64,000 bases of DNA from Peribacillus faecalis (GCF_014712675.1 NZ_JACXSI010000014.1:1-64000), one strand, 5' to 3'. Positions 7,927 through 18,717 are shown, counted from the first letter of the stretch. A program made the numbers and translations. The notes: generated by a model from the letters alone, not told the origin.

Positions 7927-9348
7927 TTACCGCCATTTTAAAGAAACATATTTCACTTCTAAGTACTCTTCAATGCCATACTTGCCGCCTTCTCTGCCAA
8001 TACCGCTTTCCTTCATGCCGCCAAATGGCGCTTGAGCGACAGACGGCAGTCCATCATTTAAGCCGACAATTCCATATTGCAGCTCTTCTGCGATTGCCAC
8101 TGCATCAGTAATATTTTGCGTGTATACATAGGCAGCCAATCCATACGGTGTATTATTGGCTCTTGCTATTGCTTCTTCTTTCGTCTTGAAAGTGGCAATT
8201 GGCGCAAGCGGCCCGAATGTTTCCTCTGTCATACAGAGCATCTCATCATGAGCATTTCCGATGATGATTGGCTTTACAAATAAGCCATCTTGCATAATTG
8301 CTGAATCTGTCAGCAGCATACCACCGTTCTTAACCGCATCTTCAACATGTTCCCTCACTTTTCGCACAGCTTGTTCATCAATTAAAGGACCGACTGTTAC
8401 ACCGTCCTCCAATCCATTCCCGACCTTCAATTGCGATACTGCTTCAACCATTTTTTCTGAGAATGCCTCATAAACAGTTTCTTGGACAAAAATACGATTC
8501 GTGCAAATGCATGTTTGTCCTGCATTTCTAAATTTAGACTGCACGACCGCCTCCACTGCTTCTTCTATATTGGCATCTTCCATTACAATGAACGGAGCAT
8601 GCCCGCCAAGCTCAAGCGAAATTTTCTTCATTGTATCGGCGCTTTCCTTCATCAGTTGCTTACCAATTTCCGTTGAGCCAGTGAAAGATACTTTACGAAC
8701 GCGCTCGTCTTTCATCCAAGCCCGTGATATCTCCGCGGCATCGCCTGTAACAATGTTGATGGCACCGCGATCAATTCCCGCTTCATAAGCTAATTCTACT
8801 AACTTGATAGCAGTCAGCGGCGTTTGCTTTGCCGGCTTGATTAAAGTTGTACATCCTGCTGCCAATGCAGGAGCAATCTTTCTGGTGATCATTGCTGCCG
8901 GGAAATTCCATGGTGTAATAGCAGCAATTACCCCTACCGGCTGTTTCAGCACGATAATTCGCTTGTTCGGATCACTTGCAGGAATGGTATCGCCATAGAT
9001 CCGCTTGCCTTCTTCTGCGTACCATTCCACAAAGCTGTTGGCATATGCAATTTCGCCCAATGCCTCTTTATACGGCTTTCCTTGTTCCAGCGTCATCGTT
9101 TTAGCCAGTTCCTCTTTATGCTCATTGATTAACTCAAACCACTTTCTTAACAAGACTGCTCTTTCTCCGGCTGTCTTTTTGGACCATAACGGCAGTGCTG
9201 CAAAGGCCGCATCGGCGGCTGCTTTTGCTTCCTTATCGCCGCCGTTCGGAACAGTCGCTATCGCTTCGTTTGTTGCCGGATTGGTGACAACGATTTGTTC
9301 CTCGCAAGTTATTTTCTCTCCGTTGATATATATGTATCCCATCATCAT
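7927..9348 (-). CDS. gabD: NAD(P)-dependent succinate-semialdehyde dehydrogenase
   Basis: This 473-aa aldehyde dehydrogenase oxidises succinate semialdehyde to succinate, the last step of GABA breakdown. Family landmarks are TPWNFPAAM (~143), the cofactor loop FTGSTEIGK (~220), the general base in LELGGHAPF (~245), the catalytic Cys in GQTCICTNR (~280) and EETFGPLAP. The second Cys beside the nucleophile is typical of GabD. No GABA transaminase gene is adjacent, so the substrate assignment rests on sequence alone. AGGAGGT lies upstream of the ATGATGATG start. Confidence 0.88.
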   Translation of the reverse strand: MMMGYIYINGEKITCEEQIVVTNPATNEAIATVPNGGDKEAKAAADAAFAALPLWSKKTAGERAVLLRKWFELINEHKEELAKTMTLEQGKPYKEALGEIAYANSFVEWYAEEGKRIYGDTIPASDPNKRIIVLKQPVGVIAAITPWNFPAAMITRKIAPALAAGCTTLIKPAKQTPLTAIKLVELAYEAGIDRGAINIVTGDAAEISRAWMKDERVRKVSFTGSTEIGKQLMKESADTMKKISLELGGHAPFIVMEDANIEEAVEAVVQSKFRNAGQTCICTNRIFVQETVYEAFSEKMVEAVSQLKVGNGLEDGVTVGPLIDEQAVRKVREHVEDAVKNGGMLLTDSAIMQDGLFVKPIIIGNAHDEMLCMTEETFGPLAPIATFKTKEEAIARANNTPYGLAAYVYTQNITDAVAIAEELQYGIVGLNDGLPSVAQAPFGGMKESGIGREGGKYGIEEYLEVKYVSLKWR

Positions 9349-9520
9349 GTTGTACCTCCTGTTTTAACAAAATATTTCACTATTTTGATTATATCAATTT
9401 TTATATACTTGTCCTTTTACAATGTATGCAAGAAAACAGCAGACATGACATTTCCATTCTTTAGATGGAATCGTTGTTTGGAAGATGGGCAAAATTTTCA
9501 TAAGTAAGATGTGAAAGGAG

Positions 9521-10837
9521 ATGAGCGATTCCTTATTCAATATGGTTAATTTATTTATCATTTTCCTTTTGATTGCCTTTACCGCTTTCTTTGTCGCTTC
9601 TGAATTCGCCATTGTAAAAGTGCGCGGCACAAGAATCGACCAGCTTATCGCGGAAGGGAATGCACGAGCAATATCTGCTAAAACAGTGACTACAGCCCTT
9701 GATGAATACTTATCCGCTTGCCAGCTCGGAATTACCTTAACCTCCCTAGGACTTGGCTGGCTTGGAGAGCCGACCGTCGAACACTTATTGGCGCCTATTA
9801 TGAAGAGAATCTCCGACAATGAAGCATTGACGTCGATTATCTCATTCGTCATCGCTTTTTTAGTCATTACATTTCTTCATGTAGTTGTCGGTGAACTTGC
9901 TCCGAAAACTTTTGCGATACAAAAAGCAGAAGCTGTAACCCTTGCATGTGCTAAGCCGCTCATTTGGTTTTACCGTATTCTTTATCCGTTCATTTGGATT
10001 TTAAATCATTCAGCGACTTTTTTTGTCGGCATATTCGGCTTACAATCGGCTTCCGAACATGAAATGGCCCATTCTGAAGAAGAACTGCGCATTATTCTTT
10101 CAGAAAGCTTAAAAAGCGGCGAAATCAACCAGTCTGAATATAAATATGTCAATAAAATCTTTGAATTCGATGAACGGATTGCCAAGGAAATCATGGTACC
10201 TCGCACAGAAATCATGACTGTAAATAAAGGGGATACAATTACCGACATCATGAAGGTCGTCGAAAAGGAACGTTATACCCGTTATCCGGTAGTTGAAGGC
10301 GATAAAGATAATATCGTCGGAATCATTAACATTAAAGAAATATTGACAGATTGCATGAATAATTTTGAACAGGTGCATGAACCAATCGATTCATATATTC
10401 ATTCTGTCATTACCGTTATTGAAACTTTGCCGATTCATGATTTGCTTGTTAATTTGCAAAAAAATCGTTCCCATATGGCAATTTTATTTGATGAATATGG
10501 AGGAACAGCCGGCTTAGTGACAGTCGAGGACATTTTAGAGGAGATTGTCGGCGATATTCGTGATGAATTTGATGAAGATGAATTGCCGGATATTCGCAAA
10601 ATAGCTGAAGATCATTATATTTTCGATGCTAAAGTTTTAATTGCAGATGTAAATGATTTGCTCGGTATCGACCTTCTTGAGGATGAAGTTGATACAATCG
10701 GTGGTTATATACTGACACAAAAATACGATGTGCAGCAAGGTGATGAATTCATTGAGGATGGTTATTCGTTTACTGTAAAAGAAATAGATGGCCAGCACAT
10801 TGTTTTTGTTGAAGCGAAAAAAATAAGCCAAGACTAG
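9521..10837 (+). CDS. CorC/HlyC (CNNM-type) transporter paralogue 2
   Basis: This is the second copy of the family in this window, 438 aa, with DUF21, two CBS domains (IMVPRTEIM, FDEYGGTAGLVTVED) and a CorC_HlyC tail. It is highly similar to the first copy but lacks its acidic C-terminal extension. The ATG at 9521 touches the AAAGGAG site. An ATG at 9542 aligns with the start chosen for copy 1 and may be the real one. Its leader does not resemble the folded leader of copy 1, so the two genes are probably regulated differently. Confidence 0.88.
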   Translation: MSDSLFNMVNLFIIFLLIAFTAFFVASEFAIVKVRGTRIDQLIAEGNARAISAKTVTTALDEYLSACQLGITLTSLGLGWLGEPTVEHLLAPIMKRISDNEALTSIISFVIAFLVITFLHVVVGELAPKTFAIQKAEAVTLACAKPLIWFYRILYPFIWILNHSATFFVGIFGLQSASEHEMAHSEEELRIILSESLKSGEINQSEYKYVNKIFEFDERIAKEIMVPRTEIMTVNKGDTITDIMKVVEKERYTRYPVVEGDKDNIVGIINIKEILTDCMNNFEQVHEPIDSYIHSVITVIETLPIHDLLVNLQKNRSHMAILFDEYGGTAGLVTVEDILEEIVGDIRDEFDEDELPDIRKIAEDHYIFDAKVLIADVNDLLGIDLLEDEVDTIGGYILTQKYDVQQGDEFIEDGYSFTVKEIDGQHIVFVEAKKISQD

Positions 10838-10862
10838 CCGACAAAAGTCATTTAGTCTTGGC
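10827..10862. terminator. Bidirectional terminator between CNNM 2 and the feo operon
   Basis: CCAAGACTA pairs with TAGTCTTGG and the stem overlaps the stop codons on both strands. It serves convergent transcripts. Confidence 0.7.
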
Positions 10863-11012
10863 GTCTTGTTTTTCTATGCATAATTGTGCGGATGAGCATA
10901 CCTTTTTCACATCGCAAGAAACACATTTTCCGTTTGCTTGTTTTTTCGGTACTTTCCATAATATATAGACAGCGTACCCAAATATAACAGCACCAATGAG
11001 TATACTAATCAT
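10848..11012 (-). CDS. FeoB-associated Cys-rich membrane protein
   Basis: This 54-aa protein has one N-terminal membrane helix (MISILIGAVIFGYAVYILWK) followed by a short tail with four cysteines: CVSC at 30-33, then C39 and C45. That is the layout of the FeoB-associated Cys-rich family. It starts 12 bases after the feoB stop with an AGGTGA site, so it is the last gene of the ferrous-iron operon. Its exact role in Fe2+ uptake is not established. Confidence 0.88.
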   Translation of the reverse strand: MISILIGAVIFGYAVYILWKVPKKQANGKCVSCDVKKVCSSAQLCIEKQDAKTK

Positions 11013-11024
11013 TGTCGCTTCACC

Positions 11025-13007
11025 TCACATAAACATTGAACCAATTTGATAGACGAAAAATGCAAGAACGTAAGCAATCAAGAATGGATAAATAACCGCA
11101 AATGATGTCAACTTGGCTGATTGCAGCTCTTTCTTAATTGTCCCGACAGTAGCTAGACATGGTATATACAGAAGGATAAACAGCATAAACGTATAAGCAC
11201 TTAATGCTGTGAAATGTTCTGACATTGCCACCGGAAGGCTATTCTCATTAACACCGTAAATAATGGCCATTGTTGAAACGACGACTTCTTTTGCCATGAA
11301 TCCTGATATAAGCGAAGATCCGGCTTGCCAAGTTCCGAAGCCAAGCGGCGCAAACAACGTGCCAAACCATCCTCCAATCATCGCCAAGAAGCTGTGATCC
11401 ATCTCAACGTTAATTCCTTGCGGTCCAACGTAGGCTAACAGCCAGACAATTACCGAACCAGCAAAAATAATCGTTCCTGCTTTTTGCAAAAAACCTTTTC
11501 CTTTTTCCCAGGTAGATCGCCATAGCGATTTCATAAGCGGCAGATGATATTCAGGCAAATCAACAAAGAAAACCGAATTCTCCTTTTTCAAAAGCGTTAC
11601 CGACAATATTTTCGTGACGATTAAAGCCATCACTAGCCCAATAACATATAGCGAAAGCACAATCAAGGATTGATGTTGTGTAAAAAATGCACCGGCAAAT
11701 AACGCATATACCGGAAGCCTTGCCGAACAGCTCATAAACGGAGCAACTAATATCGTCAACATTCTTTCTTTCGGCTGTTCAATGGTTCTTGCTGCCATAA
11801 TTCCCGGCACGTTACACCCGAAGCTAATAATCATCGGAATAAACGCTTTTCCGTTCAATCCGAAAAACTCCATAATCCGGTCCATAATGACAGCTATTCG
11901 GGCCATGTAGCCTGAATCCTCCAATAAAGAAATGCAAAAGAATAAAGCGAATATTTGCGGAAAAAAAACCAGAATCCCTCCGACGCCTCCGATAATTCCA
12001 TCACAAATGAGATCAGAAATAAAGCCAGAAGCGCCAATTGCTGCTAAAAATGAGGCTGTATACTCAATTAATACGCCTCCGATGAAGCCATCCAAAAGGT
12101 CAGACAACGGTGCTCCAACCCATGTAAAGGTAATTTCAAATACGATATACATAAGCAGCAAAAAGATTGGAATACCGAGTACAGGATGAGTCAGTATTCG
12201 ATCAATTTTATCTGTTTTATTTTCCGATTCCCCACTTTTGGATACTACTTGCTTCGATATCTCTTCAATGTAAAACTGACGTTCATTATAAAAGACTTCC
12301 TGTGCAGACAGCTTTCGTGCATTTTCTAAATTTGCGCGGACTTGCAACATTTCATTAAAATGACAATCACTCCGTAAAAAATCCTCTACTGCCGAGTTAC
12401 CGCTTAGTAATTGGATGGCAGCCCATCTTCGTTTCTCATCTTCAATGTGTCCCATTAGCGCTTCCATTTGTTGAATGCTATCTTCAACATCTGCGCTATA
12501 GTTAATTCGAAAATATTCATTTTTTTCAGATAAAGATTCATTCAATGCATTACATAAAACTTCTTTATCTTTGCCTACTCTTGCAATTGTCGGAATTACT
12601 TTCACACCTAAAATATCGGATAATTTTTTTGTATCAATGGCTAATCCGGCCTTCTTCGCCACATCTATCATATTTAAACAAATAACAGTCGGCTGTTTTA
12701 GCTCCAATATTTGCAGTGTGAGTTGCATATTACTTGTAAACTGCGCGGCATCTATTATATTGATAATGCCTTTAGTCTTTTCTTCAAGCAGAAACTTACT
12801 CACTACACTTTCATCTTTAGAGATTGGGTTAAAATCATATATACCCGGAAGATCAATCAAATTCAATTGCATCTTCTTAATATGTCCAACCTTCTTTTCA
12901 ACAGTTACACCACTCCAATTCCCGACATATTCATATGAATCGGTCAACAAGTTGAATAAGGATGTTTTGCCTGTATTTGGCCGACCGATGATGGCTAATC
13001 CACTCAT
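11025..13007 (-). CDS. feoB: Ferrous iron transporter FeoB
   Basis: FeoB imports Fe2+ across the cytoplasmic membrane. The 660-aa protein has an N-terminal G domain with G1 GRPNTGKTS (~8), G3 DLPG (~53) and G4 NMID (~113), a helical spacer, and a C-terminal pore with two Gate repeats (for example FGCNVPGI). The ATG overlaps the feoA stop by four bases (ATGA), so translation is coupled. An upstream in-frame extension of 25 codons lies inside feoA and is not used. Confidence 0.95.
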   Translation of the reverse strand: MSGLAIIGRPNTGKTSLFNLLTDSYEYVGNWSGVTVEKKVGHIKKMQLNLIDLPGIYDFNPISKDESVVSKFLLEEKTKGIINIIDAAQFTSNMQLTLQILELKQPTVICLNMIDVAKKAGLAIDTKKLSDILGVKVIPTIARVGKDKEVLCNALNESLSEKNEYFRINYSADVEDSIQQMEALMGHIEDEKRRWAAIQLLSGNSAVEDFLRSDCHFNEMLQVRANLENARKLSAQEVFYNERQFYIEEISKQVVSKSGESENKTDKIDRILTHPVLGIPIFLLLMYIVFEITFTWVGAPLSDLLDGFIGGVLIEYTASFLAAIGASGFISDLICDGIIGGVGGILVFFPQIFALFFCISLLEDSGYMARIAVIMDRIMEFFGLNGKAFIPMIISFGCNVPGIMAARTIEQPKERMLTILVAPFMSCSARLPVYALFAGAFFTQHQSLIVLSLYVIGLVMALIVTKILSVTLLKKENSVFFVDLPEYHLPLMKSLWRSTWEKGKGFLQKAGTIIFAGSVIVWLLAYVGPQGINVEMDHSFLAMIGGWFGTLFAPLGFGTWQAGSSLISGFMAKEVVVSTMAIIYGVNENSLPVAMSEHFTALSAYTFMLFILLYIPCLATVGTIKKELQSAKLTSFAVIYPFLIAYVLAFFVYQIGSMFM

Positions 13008-13231
13008 AGACTTTCCACCTCGATTTTCATTAAATCTCGTTTTCGCAAACCGATTCTGCGGCCTCCACATTCGAGTATGCACGCCCCATTAAACAAACTT
13101 TTTTGTTTAATACAGACAACACTATTTTCTTTGATTCCGAATGAGATTAAACGTTTTCTCAATGTTGGATTGATAGCAGTCACATTTACAATCCTGACTG
13201 GATTTCCTATTTGAACGGAAGGAAGCATCAT
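13004..13231 (-). CDS. feoA: Ferrous iron transport protein FeoA
   Basis: This 75-aa SH3-like protein works with FeoB at the inner membrane face. The typical sequence includes NPTLRKRLISFGI and GGRRIGLRK. I choose the ATG that lies 6 bases after AAGGGGGAG. It is the first gene of feoA-feoB-Cys-rich protein, behind a perfect Fur box. Confidence 0.92.
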   Translation of the reverse strand: MMLPSVQIGNPVRIVNVTAINPTLRKRLISFGIKENSVVCIKQKSLFNGACILECGGRRIGLRKRDLMKIEVESL

Positions 13232-13252
13232 TTCTTTCTCCCCCTTAACCAT

Positions 13253-13267
13253 TGATAATTATTATCA
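13253..13267 (-). promoter_or_regulatory. Fur box of the feo operon
   Basis: TGATAATTATTATCA is an exact 7-1-7 Fur operator. It overlaps the expected transcription start of feoA, so iron-loaded Fur should block expression. Confidence 0.93.
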
Positions 13268-13275
13268 TTTACTTA

Positions 13276-13304
13276 ATGTTAACAATTTCACAAATGTGAA
13301 TCAA
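13276..13304 (-). promoter_or_regulatory. SigA-like promoter of the feo operon
   Basis: On the minus strand TTGATT and TAACAT are spaced by 17 bases, and the Fur box begins 8 bases downstream of the -10. Confidence 0.6.
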
Positions 13305-13436
13305 CGCAGCGTAAGAAACTTTAAGAAAATGGTTTAACACTCCTCACACTCTCTTCATAAACCTATACGAAAACTGCCTGAAAATCTTTTTGTTTTCGGG
13401 GAATTAAACTATACTATTGAGGAGGAGTTGATTTGC

Positions 13437-13757
13437 TTGAATAACGATTATCAGCATATTTTTCAAAATGATTTAGATGAAGAAACCCTTTTTCTTATCA
13501 CTCAAACATTTAAAGCATTATCCGACCCTACACGCGTGCGGATTTTATACTTATTATTCCAAGGAGAACATTCCGTTAACGAGATAGCGGAAAAACTGTC
13601 GCTTGTGCAATCAACAGTTTCCCATCAATTACGTTTTTTAAAAAATTTGCGTTTAGTTAAATTCCGCCGTGAAGGCACTACCCTTTATTACTCATATGAT
13701 GACGAACATGTGATGAGCATTATCGCACAAACAATCGACCATACACATCACCACTAG
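13437..13757 (+). CDS. ArsR/SmtB-family metal-sensing repressor (CzrA-like)
   Basis: This 106-aa winged-helix protein has the helix-turn-helix in [20 protein letters not shown]. The C-terminal helix ends [19 protein letters not shown], which supplies the Asp/His ligands of the alpha-5 metal site seen in CzrA-type Zn/Co sensors. The CVC motif of As/Cd sensors is absent. The TTG at 13437, 9 bases after GGAGGAG, is the best start; an earlier TTG touches the ribosome site. The gene diverges from feoA, and no exporter is next to it. Confidence 0.85.
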   Translation: MNNDYQHIFQNDLDEETLFLITQTFKALSDPTRVRILYLLFQGEHSVNEIAEKLSLVQSTVSHQLRFLKNLRLVKFRREGTTLYYSYDDEHVMSIIAQTIDHTHHH

Positions 13758-13929
13758 AAAAACCGTCACCGGTCTTTTTTATTATGAATACACTACTTAG
13801 ATGCACCTCGATAAAAAAGAGACATGCGGCAGGACTAAGATGAATCGCCCAAGAAACCCGATCTTGGTTTCTTGGGGGGAGACAGCTTAGGACCGAGCAT
13901 GGCAGGTGTAAGGTTAGACAGTTATCTAA
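13758..13929 (+). ncRNA. Structured repeat RNA, copy C (short form)
   Basis: It abuts the arsR stop codon. The stem is tcttttttatt/gataaaaaaga where copy B has tcctttttcatc/gatgaaaaagga, so both arms changed together. CATGC/GCATG, CTAAG/CTTAG and AGAAACC/GGTTTCT are kept, and it ends in TTAGAcagttaTCTAA. Confidence 0.78.
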
Positions 13930-13957
13930 GTTCAAAAATAAATACTTATATTGTTAG

Positions 13958-14056
13958 AAAAACCGTCACCGGTCCTTTTTCATTTTTGATTCTCCCCTTG
14001 CTGCCACTTCTATGAAAATGGGAACATGCCAGGGATAAGGTTAGACAGTTATCTAA
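13958..14056 (+). ncRNA. Structured repeat RNA, copy D (internally deleted)
   Basis: The 5' hairpin, the long stem (tcctttttcat/atgaaaatggga) and the 3' end (ATAAGGTTAGACAGTTATCTAA) are present, but everything between the CATGC region and the tail is missing. It lies 28 bases after copy C, so the two are tandem. Confidence 0.65.
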
Positions 14057-14074
14057 AATATACTCTTAAATAAA

Positions 14075-14124
14075 CAAAAGGCTAAAGATAGGGCTCACAA
14101 TTAATCCCTGTCTTTAGCCTTTTG
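14075..14124 (-). terminator. Terminator of the glp operon
   Basis: A 19-base near-perfect inverted repeat (CAAAAGGCTAAAGA against TCTTTAGCCTTTTG) lies 10 bases past the glpD stop. It can act in both directions. Confidence 0.85.
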
Positions 14125-14133
14125 TTCATAATT

Positions 14134-15786
14134 TTAAGCCGGGCTCGATGCAATCGCAATCGCACTTTCCAGTTCATCATGCATCGCTTTCTCCTGCTCC
14201 ACACTCCATCTGAATGCGGCAGACATATACTTCACAACCCGTTCCTTCCATTCTTGCACCCAACCTATATCGAAAAGCAACGCTCCCGTTCTTCTGAAAA
14301 AGAAATCGACAGGGGCGGCAATCATCTCATACTCAATCGCATACTTCAATTTGCCATATACCTCGTTAGAGAAGCCATAACAAGCGATTTCATCGGAGTG
14401 ATCTTTTATTAGCTTGAAGACTTTCATACAATTTGAGCCGTATAGCCTGCATACTGCTATCGCTTCTTCATGCGATAGCCCTGCCTCTATACCAAAAGCA
14501 GAAGCTTCTTTCAAAAATGATCGCCAAAGCTCAGGACCGCCGACATCTCCGCCCGAGATTGGCATCGTTCTCGTACAGCAATTATCAAATAGCTTATAGC
14601 GTTCTTTTTTGAACTGAGCAGCAAGCAAATCAACAACTTTCTCCGCCATTTTCCTATATCCCGTCAGTTTGCCGCCCGCAATTGTAATCAAGCCGGATTG
14701 CGATAGCCAAATCTCGTCCTTTCGCGATATTTCTGAAGGGTCTTTCCCTTCCTCCAAAATAAGCGGGCGAACGCCAGCCCAACTTGATTCAATATCGCGC
14801 TCCCCTATATCGGTTAACGGAAACATGAAATGAATCGCATTCAATAAATAAGCTCTGTCCTCAGCAGTTGCGGTTGGCATAGCAGGGTTACCTTCATAAA
14901 ACGTATCCGTTGTGCCGACATATGTTTTTCCGTCTCTCGGAATCGCGAAAATCATCCGTCCATCATCGGTGTCAAAATAGACAGCTTGCTGCAACGGAAA
15001 CCGGCTTTGATCAATGACAATATGTACACCCTTCGTTAATTGCATCGTTTTATTACTTTTGGATTGATCCAATTCTCTCAGTTCATCCACCCAAGGACCG
15101 GCCGCATTAATAAACTTCCTTGCGTGTATGATTGATTCCTCCCCGGTTAGCCGGTCTTCAATAACTGCGGCGGCCAATATGCCGCCGTCATATAAAAACT
15201 GTGTCACCTTGACATAATTGAGCACATCTGCACCAAACTCTGCAGCTTTCTTGATTACCTCGATTGTTAAACGTGCATCATCCGTTCGGTATTCCACATA
15301 ATAGCCGCCGCCCTTTAAACCGTCTCTTTTCAATAGCGGCTCCTTTTCCAGCACTTCATGAGCAGACAGCATATGGCGCCGCTCATTTTTCTCAACGGCC
15401 GCCAGCATATCATATATCTTTAAACCGAGAGAGGCCGTGCGCGGACCAAACGTTCCATCCTCATAAAAGGGGAGCAGCATCCATTCAGGCGTTGTAACAT
15501 GGGGACCATTGTTGAACACAATCGCCCTCTCTTTCCCGACATCCGCCACCATTTTCACTTCCAGTTGCTTCAAATAACGCAAGCCGCCGTGAATAAGCTT
15601 CGTTGAACGGCTCGATGTCCCTGCTGCAAAATCCTGCATCTCCACCAGCGCCACTTTTATCCCGCGGGTAGCTGCATCAAGGGCAATACCCGCACCAGTA
15701 ATTCCGCCACCAATGATTACTGCATCATATTCCGTTTCACGAATCCTTTGTAAAGCCTTTGCCCTGTTCAAGTTGGTCAGTTTCAT
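14134..15786 (-). CDS. glpD: Aerobic glycerol-3-phosphate dehydrogenase
   Basis: This membrane-associated flavoprotein oxidises glycerol-3-phosphate to dihydroxyacetone phosphate and passes electrons to quinone. The 550-aa protein has the FAD-binding VIIGGGITGAGIALDAATRG at residues 24-43 and GTSSRSTKLIHGGLRYL near 56, plus the C-terminal DAO_C domain. It is the second gene after glpK, 48 bases apart on the same strand. No glpF or glpP is in the window. Confidence 0.95.
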   Translation of the reverse strand: MKLTNLNRAKALQRIRETEYDAVIIGGGITGAGIALDAATRGIKVALVEMQDFAAGTSSRSTKLIHGGLRYLKQLEVKMVADVGKERAIVFNNGPHVTTPEWMLLPFYEDGTFGPRTASLGLKIYDMLAAVEKNERRHMLSAHEVLEKEPLLKRDGLKGGGYYVEYRTDDARLTIEVIKKAAEFGADVLNYVKVTQFLYDGGILAAAVIEDRLTGEESIIHARKFINAAGPWVDELRELDQSKSNKTMQLTKGVHIVIDQSRFPLQQAVYFDTDDGRMIFAIPRDGKTYVGTTDTFYEGNPAMPTATAEDRAYLLNAIHFMFPLTDIGERDIESSWAGVRPLILEEGKDPSEISRKDEIWLSQSGLITIAGGKLTGYRKMAEKVVDLLAAQFKKERYKLFDNCCTRTMPISGGDVGGPELWRSFLKEASAFGIEAGLSHEEAIAVCRLYGSNCMKVFKLIKDHSDEIACYGFSNEVYGKLKYAIEYEMIAAPVDFFFRRTGALLFDIGWVQEWKERVVKYMSAAFRWSVEQEKAMHDELESAIAIASSPA

Positions 15787-15834
15787 CTTTTCACCTTCCG
15801 TCTATTGAATGCAACGTGAAGCTTTTTATTCTTG

Positions 15835-17337
<1,503 letters not shown>

Positions 17338-17572
17338 TCAGCTTCCTTTCCATAACATTCATACAACAAGTATACTATTATTCATTCTAAGCCCGAAAGC
17401 TAACATTTACCGATTCAACACTAGGTTATTCGCCTTCTCATTAAGTATATTTTACCAGTCGGCAATTTTACTTGTTTCCAAATAAAATAAGAGATACACT
17501 TCATTAAGAAACTTTTAAAACATATGTACGTATTACAAGATATAAACTAATTCCATGAAAGGGGGGATACAC

Positions 17573-17944
17573 TTGCTTGAGATGATTTTAGACGCACAGG
17601 ATTTAATCTTTTACTTATCCTTTGCCAGTTTGCTTGTAAAAATGACAGCTGTGATGGGATTATATTTTTACCTGAAATTGTGTGTGAACAATCCGACACA
17701 GCAGCAATCGAGATTCGCAGCCAATTATAATGCACCTTTTAAAAAGGCTCAAAAACAATACAACGAAAATAACTCGTTTGCTCATTGGCTAGCGCGTCGT
17801 GTCAGACGAATCGAATCCTCGGATGAGAGTCCAGCTTCCATCCTTCTTGAAACTAAAATTGATATTAAATTTCAAGGAGGACCATTATGTCACAAAAAAC
17901 AAAAAGAGTTGTATCCCCCGTTTTTATCGGGTTATCTATTATAA
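17573..17944 (+). CDS. MifM-like regulatory leader peptide of yidC
   Basis: This 123-aa ORF has a TTG start, AAAGGGGGG upstream, and overlaps yidC by 58 bases. It has one N-terminal membrane helix (residues 12-37) followed by a polar tail. The region HWLARRVRRIESSDESPASI (residues ~77-96) aligns with the C-terminal arrest segment of Bacillus subtilis MifM as I recall it: Trp, basic stretch, acidic pair, Ala-x-Ser, Leu-Leu. MifM stalls the ribosome while it monitors membrane insertion and thereby turns on YidC2. Here the codons that would be stalled lie just before the stem that hides the yidC ribosome site. Unlike MifM, the ORF continues about 25 codons past the motif. Confidence 0.72.
   Translation: MLEMILDAQDLIFYLSFASLLVKMTAVMGLYFYLKLCVNNPTQQQSRFAANYNAPFKKAQKQYNENNSFAHWLARRVRRIESSDESPASILLETKIDIKFQGGPLCHKKQKELYPPFLSGYLL
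17841..17881 (+). promoter_or_regulatory. Stem sequestering the yidC ribosome site
   Basis: TCCTTCTTGAAA (17841-17852) pairs with TTTCAAGGAGGA (17870-17881), twelve pairs with a single G-U, across a 17-base loop. The second arm contains the AAGGAGG of yidC. The first arm is inside the leader ORF, about 15 bases past its arrest-like codons. Confidence 0.82.
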
Positions 17945-18717
17945 TTGCTGTTTTCGCAGCTAGTCTGTTTGCAGGAGGAGAGCATGCCTTTGCTGCTGCA
18001 ACTGAAACTGCAGAAAAAGCAGGATTTTTCCAAACGTATTTTGTTCATCCTATGACCATTATTTTGAACACAGTTGCCGGTTGGTTCGGCGGTGTATTCG
18101 GATATTCAGTCATTGTCGTGACGCTTGCGATCCGATTAGTGCTTATGCCATTAATGCTTAAATCGCAAAAAAGCATGATGCAAATGCGTGAAAAAATGAC
18201 TGTTGCACAGCCTGAAATCAAAAAAATTCAAGACCGTATGAAGACTGCTACAACGACTGAACAAAAAGCAAAGATTCAGCAAGAAACGATGGAAGTATAT
18301 AAAAAGTATGATATTAACCCAGTAGCATCGTTCGGCGGATGCTTGCCGGTATTAATTCAAATGCCGATCTTAATGGGCTTTTATTATGCAATCCGTAACT
18401 CTCCGGAAATCGCGGATCAAAGCTTCCTATGGTTTAACTTAGGAACGCCTGACTATATCCTTGCACTTCTGGCTGCCGGTGTCTACTTCCTGCAGGCTAA
18501 ACTGTCATTTATCGGTATGACAGAAGAACAGAAGAAACAAATGGCAATGATGGCCTACATCTCGCCAATCATGATGGGGATGATCTCATTCACTGCTCCT
18601 GCTGCACTACCGTTATACTGGACAGTCGGCGGAACGTTCCTTATCATTCAAACTTATATCAGCAAGAAACTGTATAGCCCACAACCAGCTGTACTTCAAA
18701 AAATTGCTGAGAAATAA
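17887..18717 (+). CDS. yidC: Membrane protein insertase YidC (OxaA/SpoIIIJ family)
   Basis: This 276-aa Sec-linked insertase has an N-terminal signal segment, then about five membrane helices. The hydrophilic-groove Arg lies in LAIRLVLMPL (~80), and there is a coiled cytoplasmic hairpin (residues 100-140). Later helices include GGCLPVLIQMPILMGFYYAI. No Cys follows the signal segment (it reads AFAAATETA), so it lacks the usual lipobox of Bacillus paralogues. Translation is likely gated by the leader peptide and the stem over its ribosome site, so it corresponds to the regulated YidC2 (YqjG) rather than the constitutive SpoIIIJ. Confidence 0.93.
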   Translation: MSQKTKRVVSPVFIGLSIIIAVFAASLFAGGEHAFAAATETAEKAGFFQTYFVHPMTIILNTVAGWFGGVFGYSVIVVTLAIRLVLMPLMLKSQKSMMQMREKMTVAQPEIKKIQDRMKTATTTEQKAKIQQETMEVYKKYDINPVASFGGCLPVLIQMPILMGFYYAIRNSPEIADQSFLWFNLGTPDYILALLAAGVYFLQAKLSFIGMTEEQKKQMAMMAYISPIMMGMISFTAPAALPLYWTVGGTFLIIQTYISKKLYSPQPAVLQKIAEK

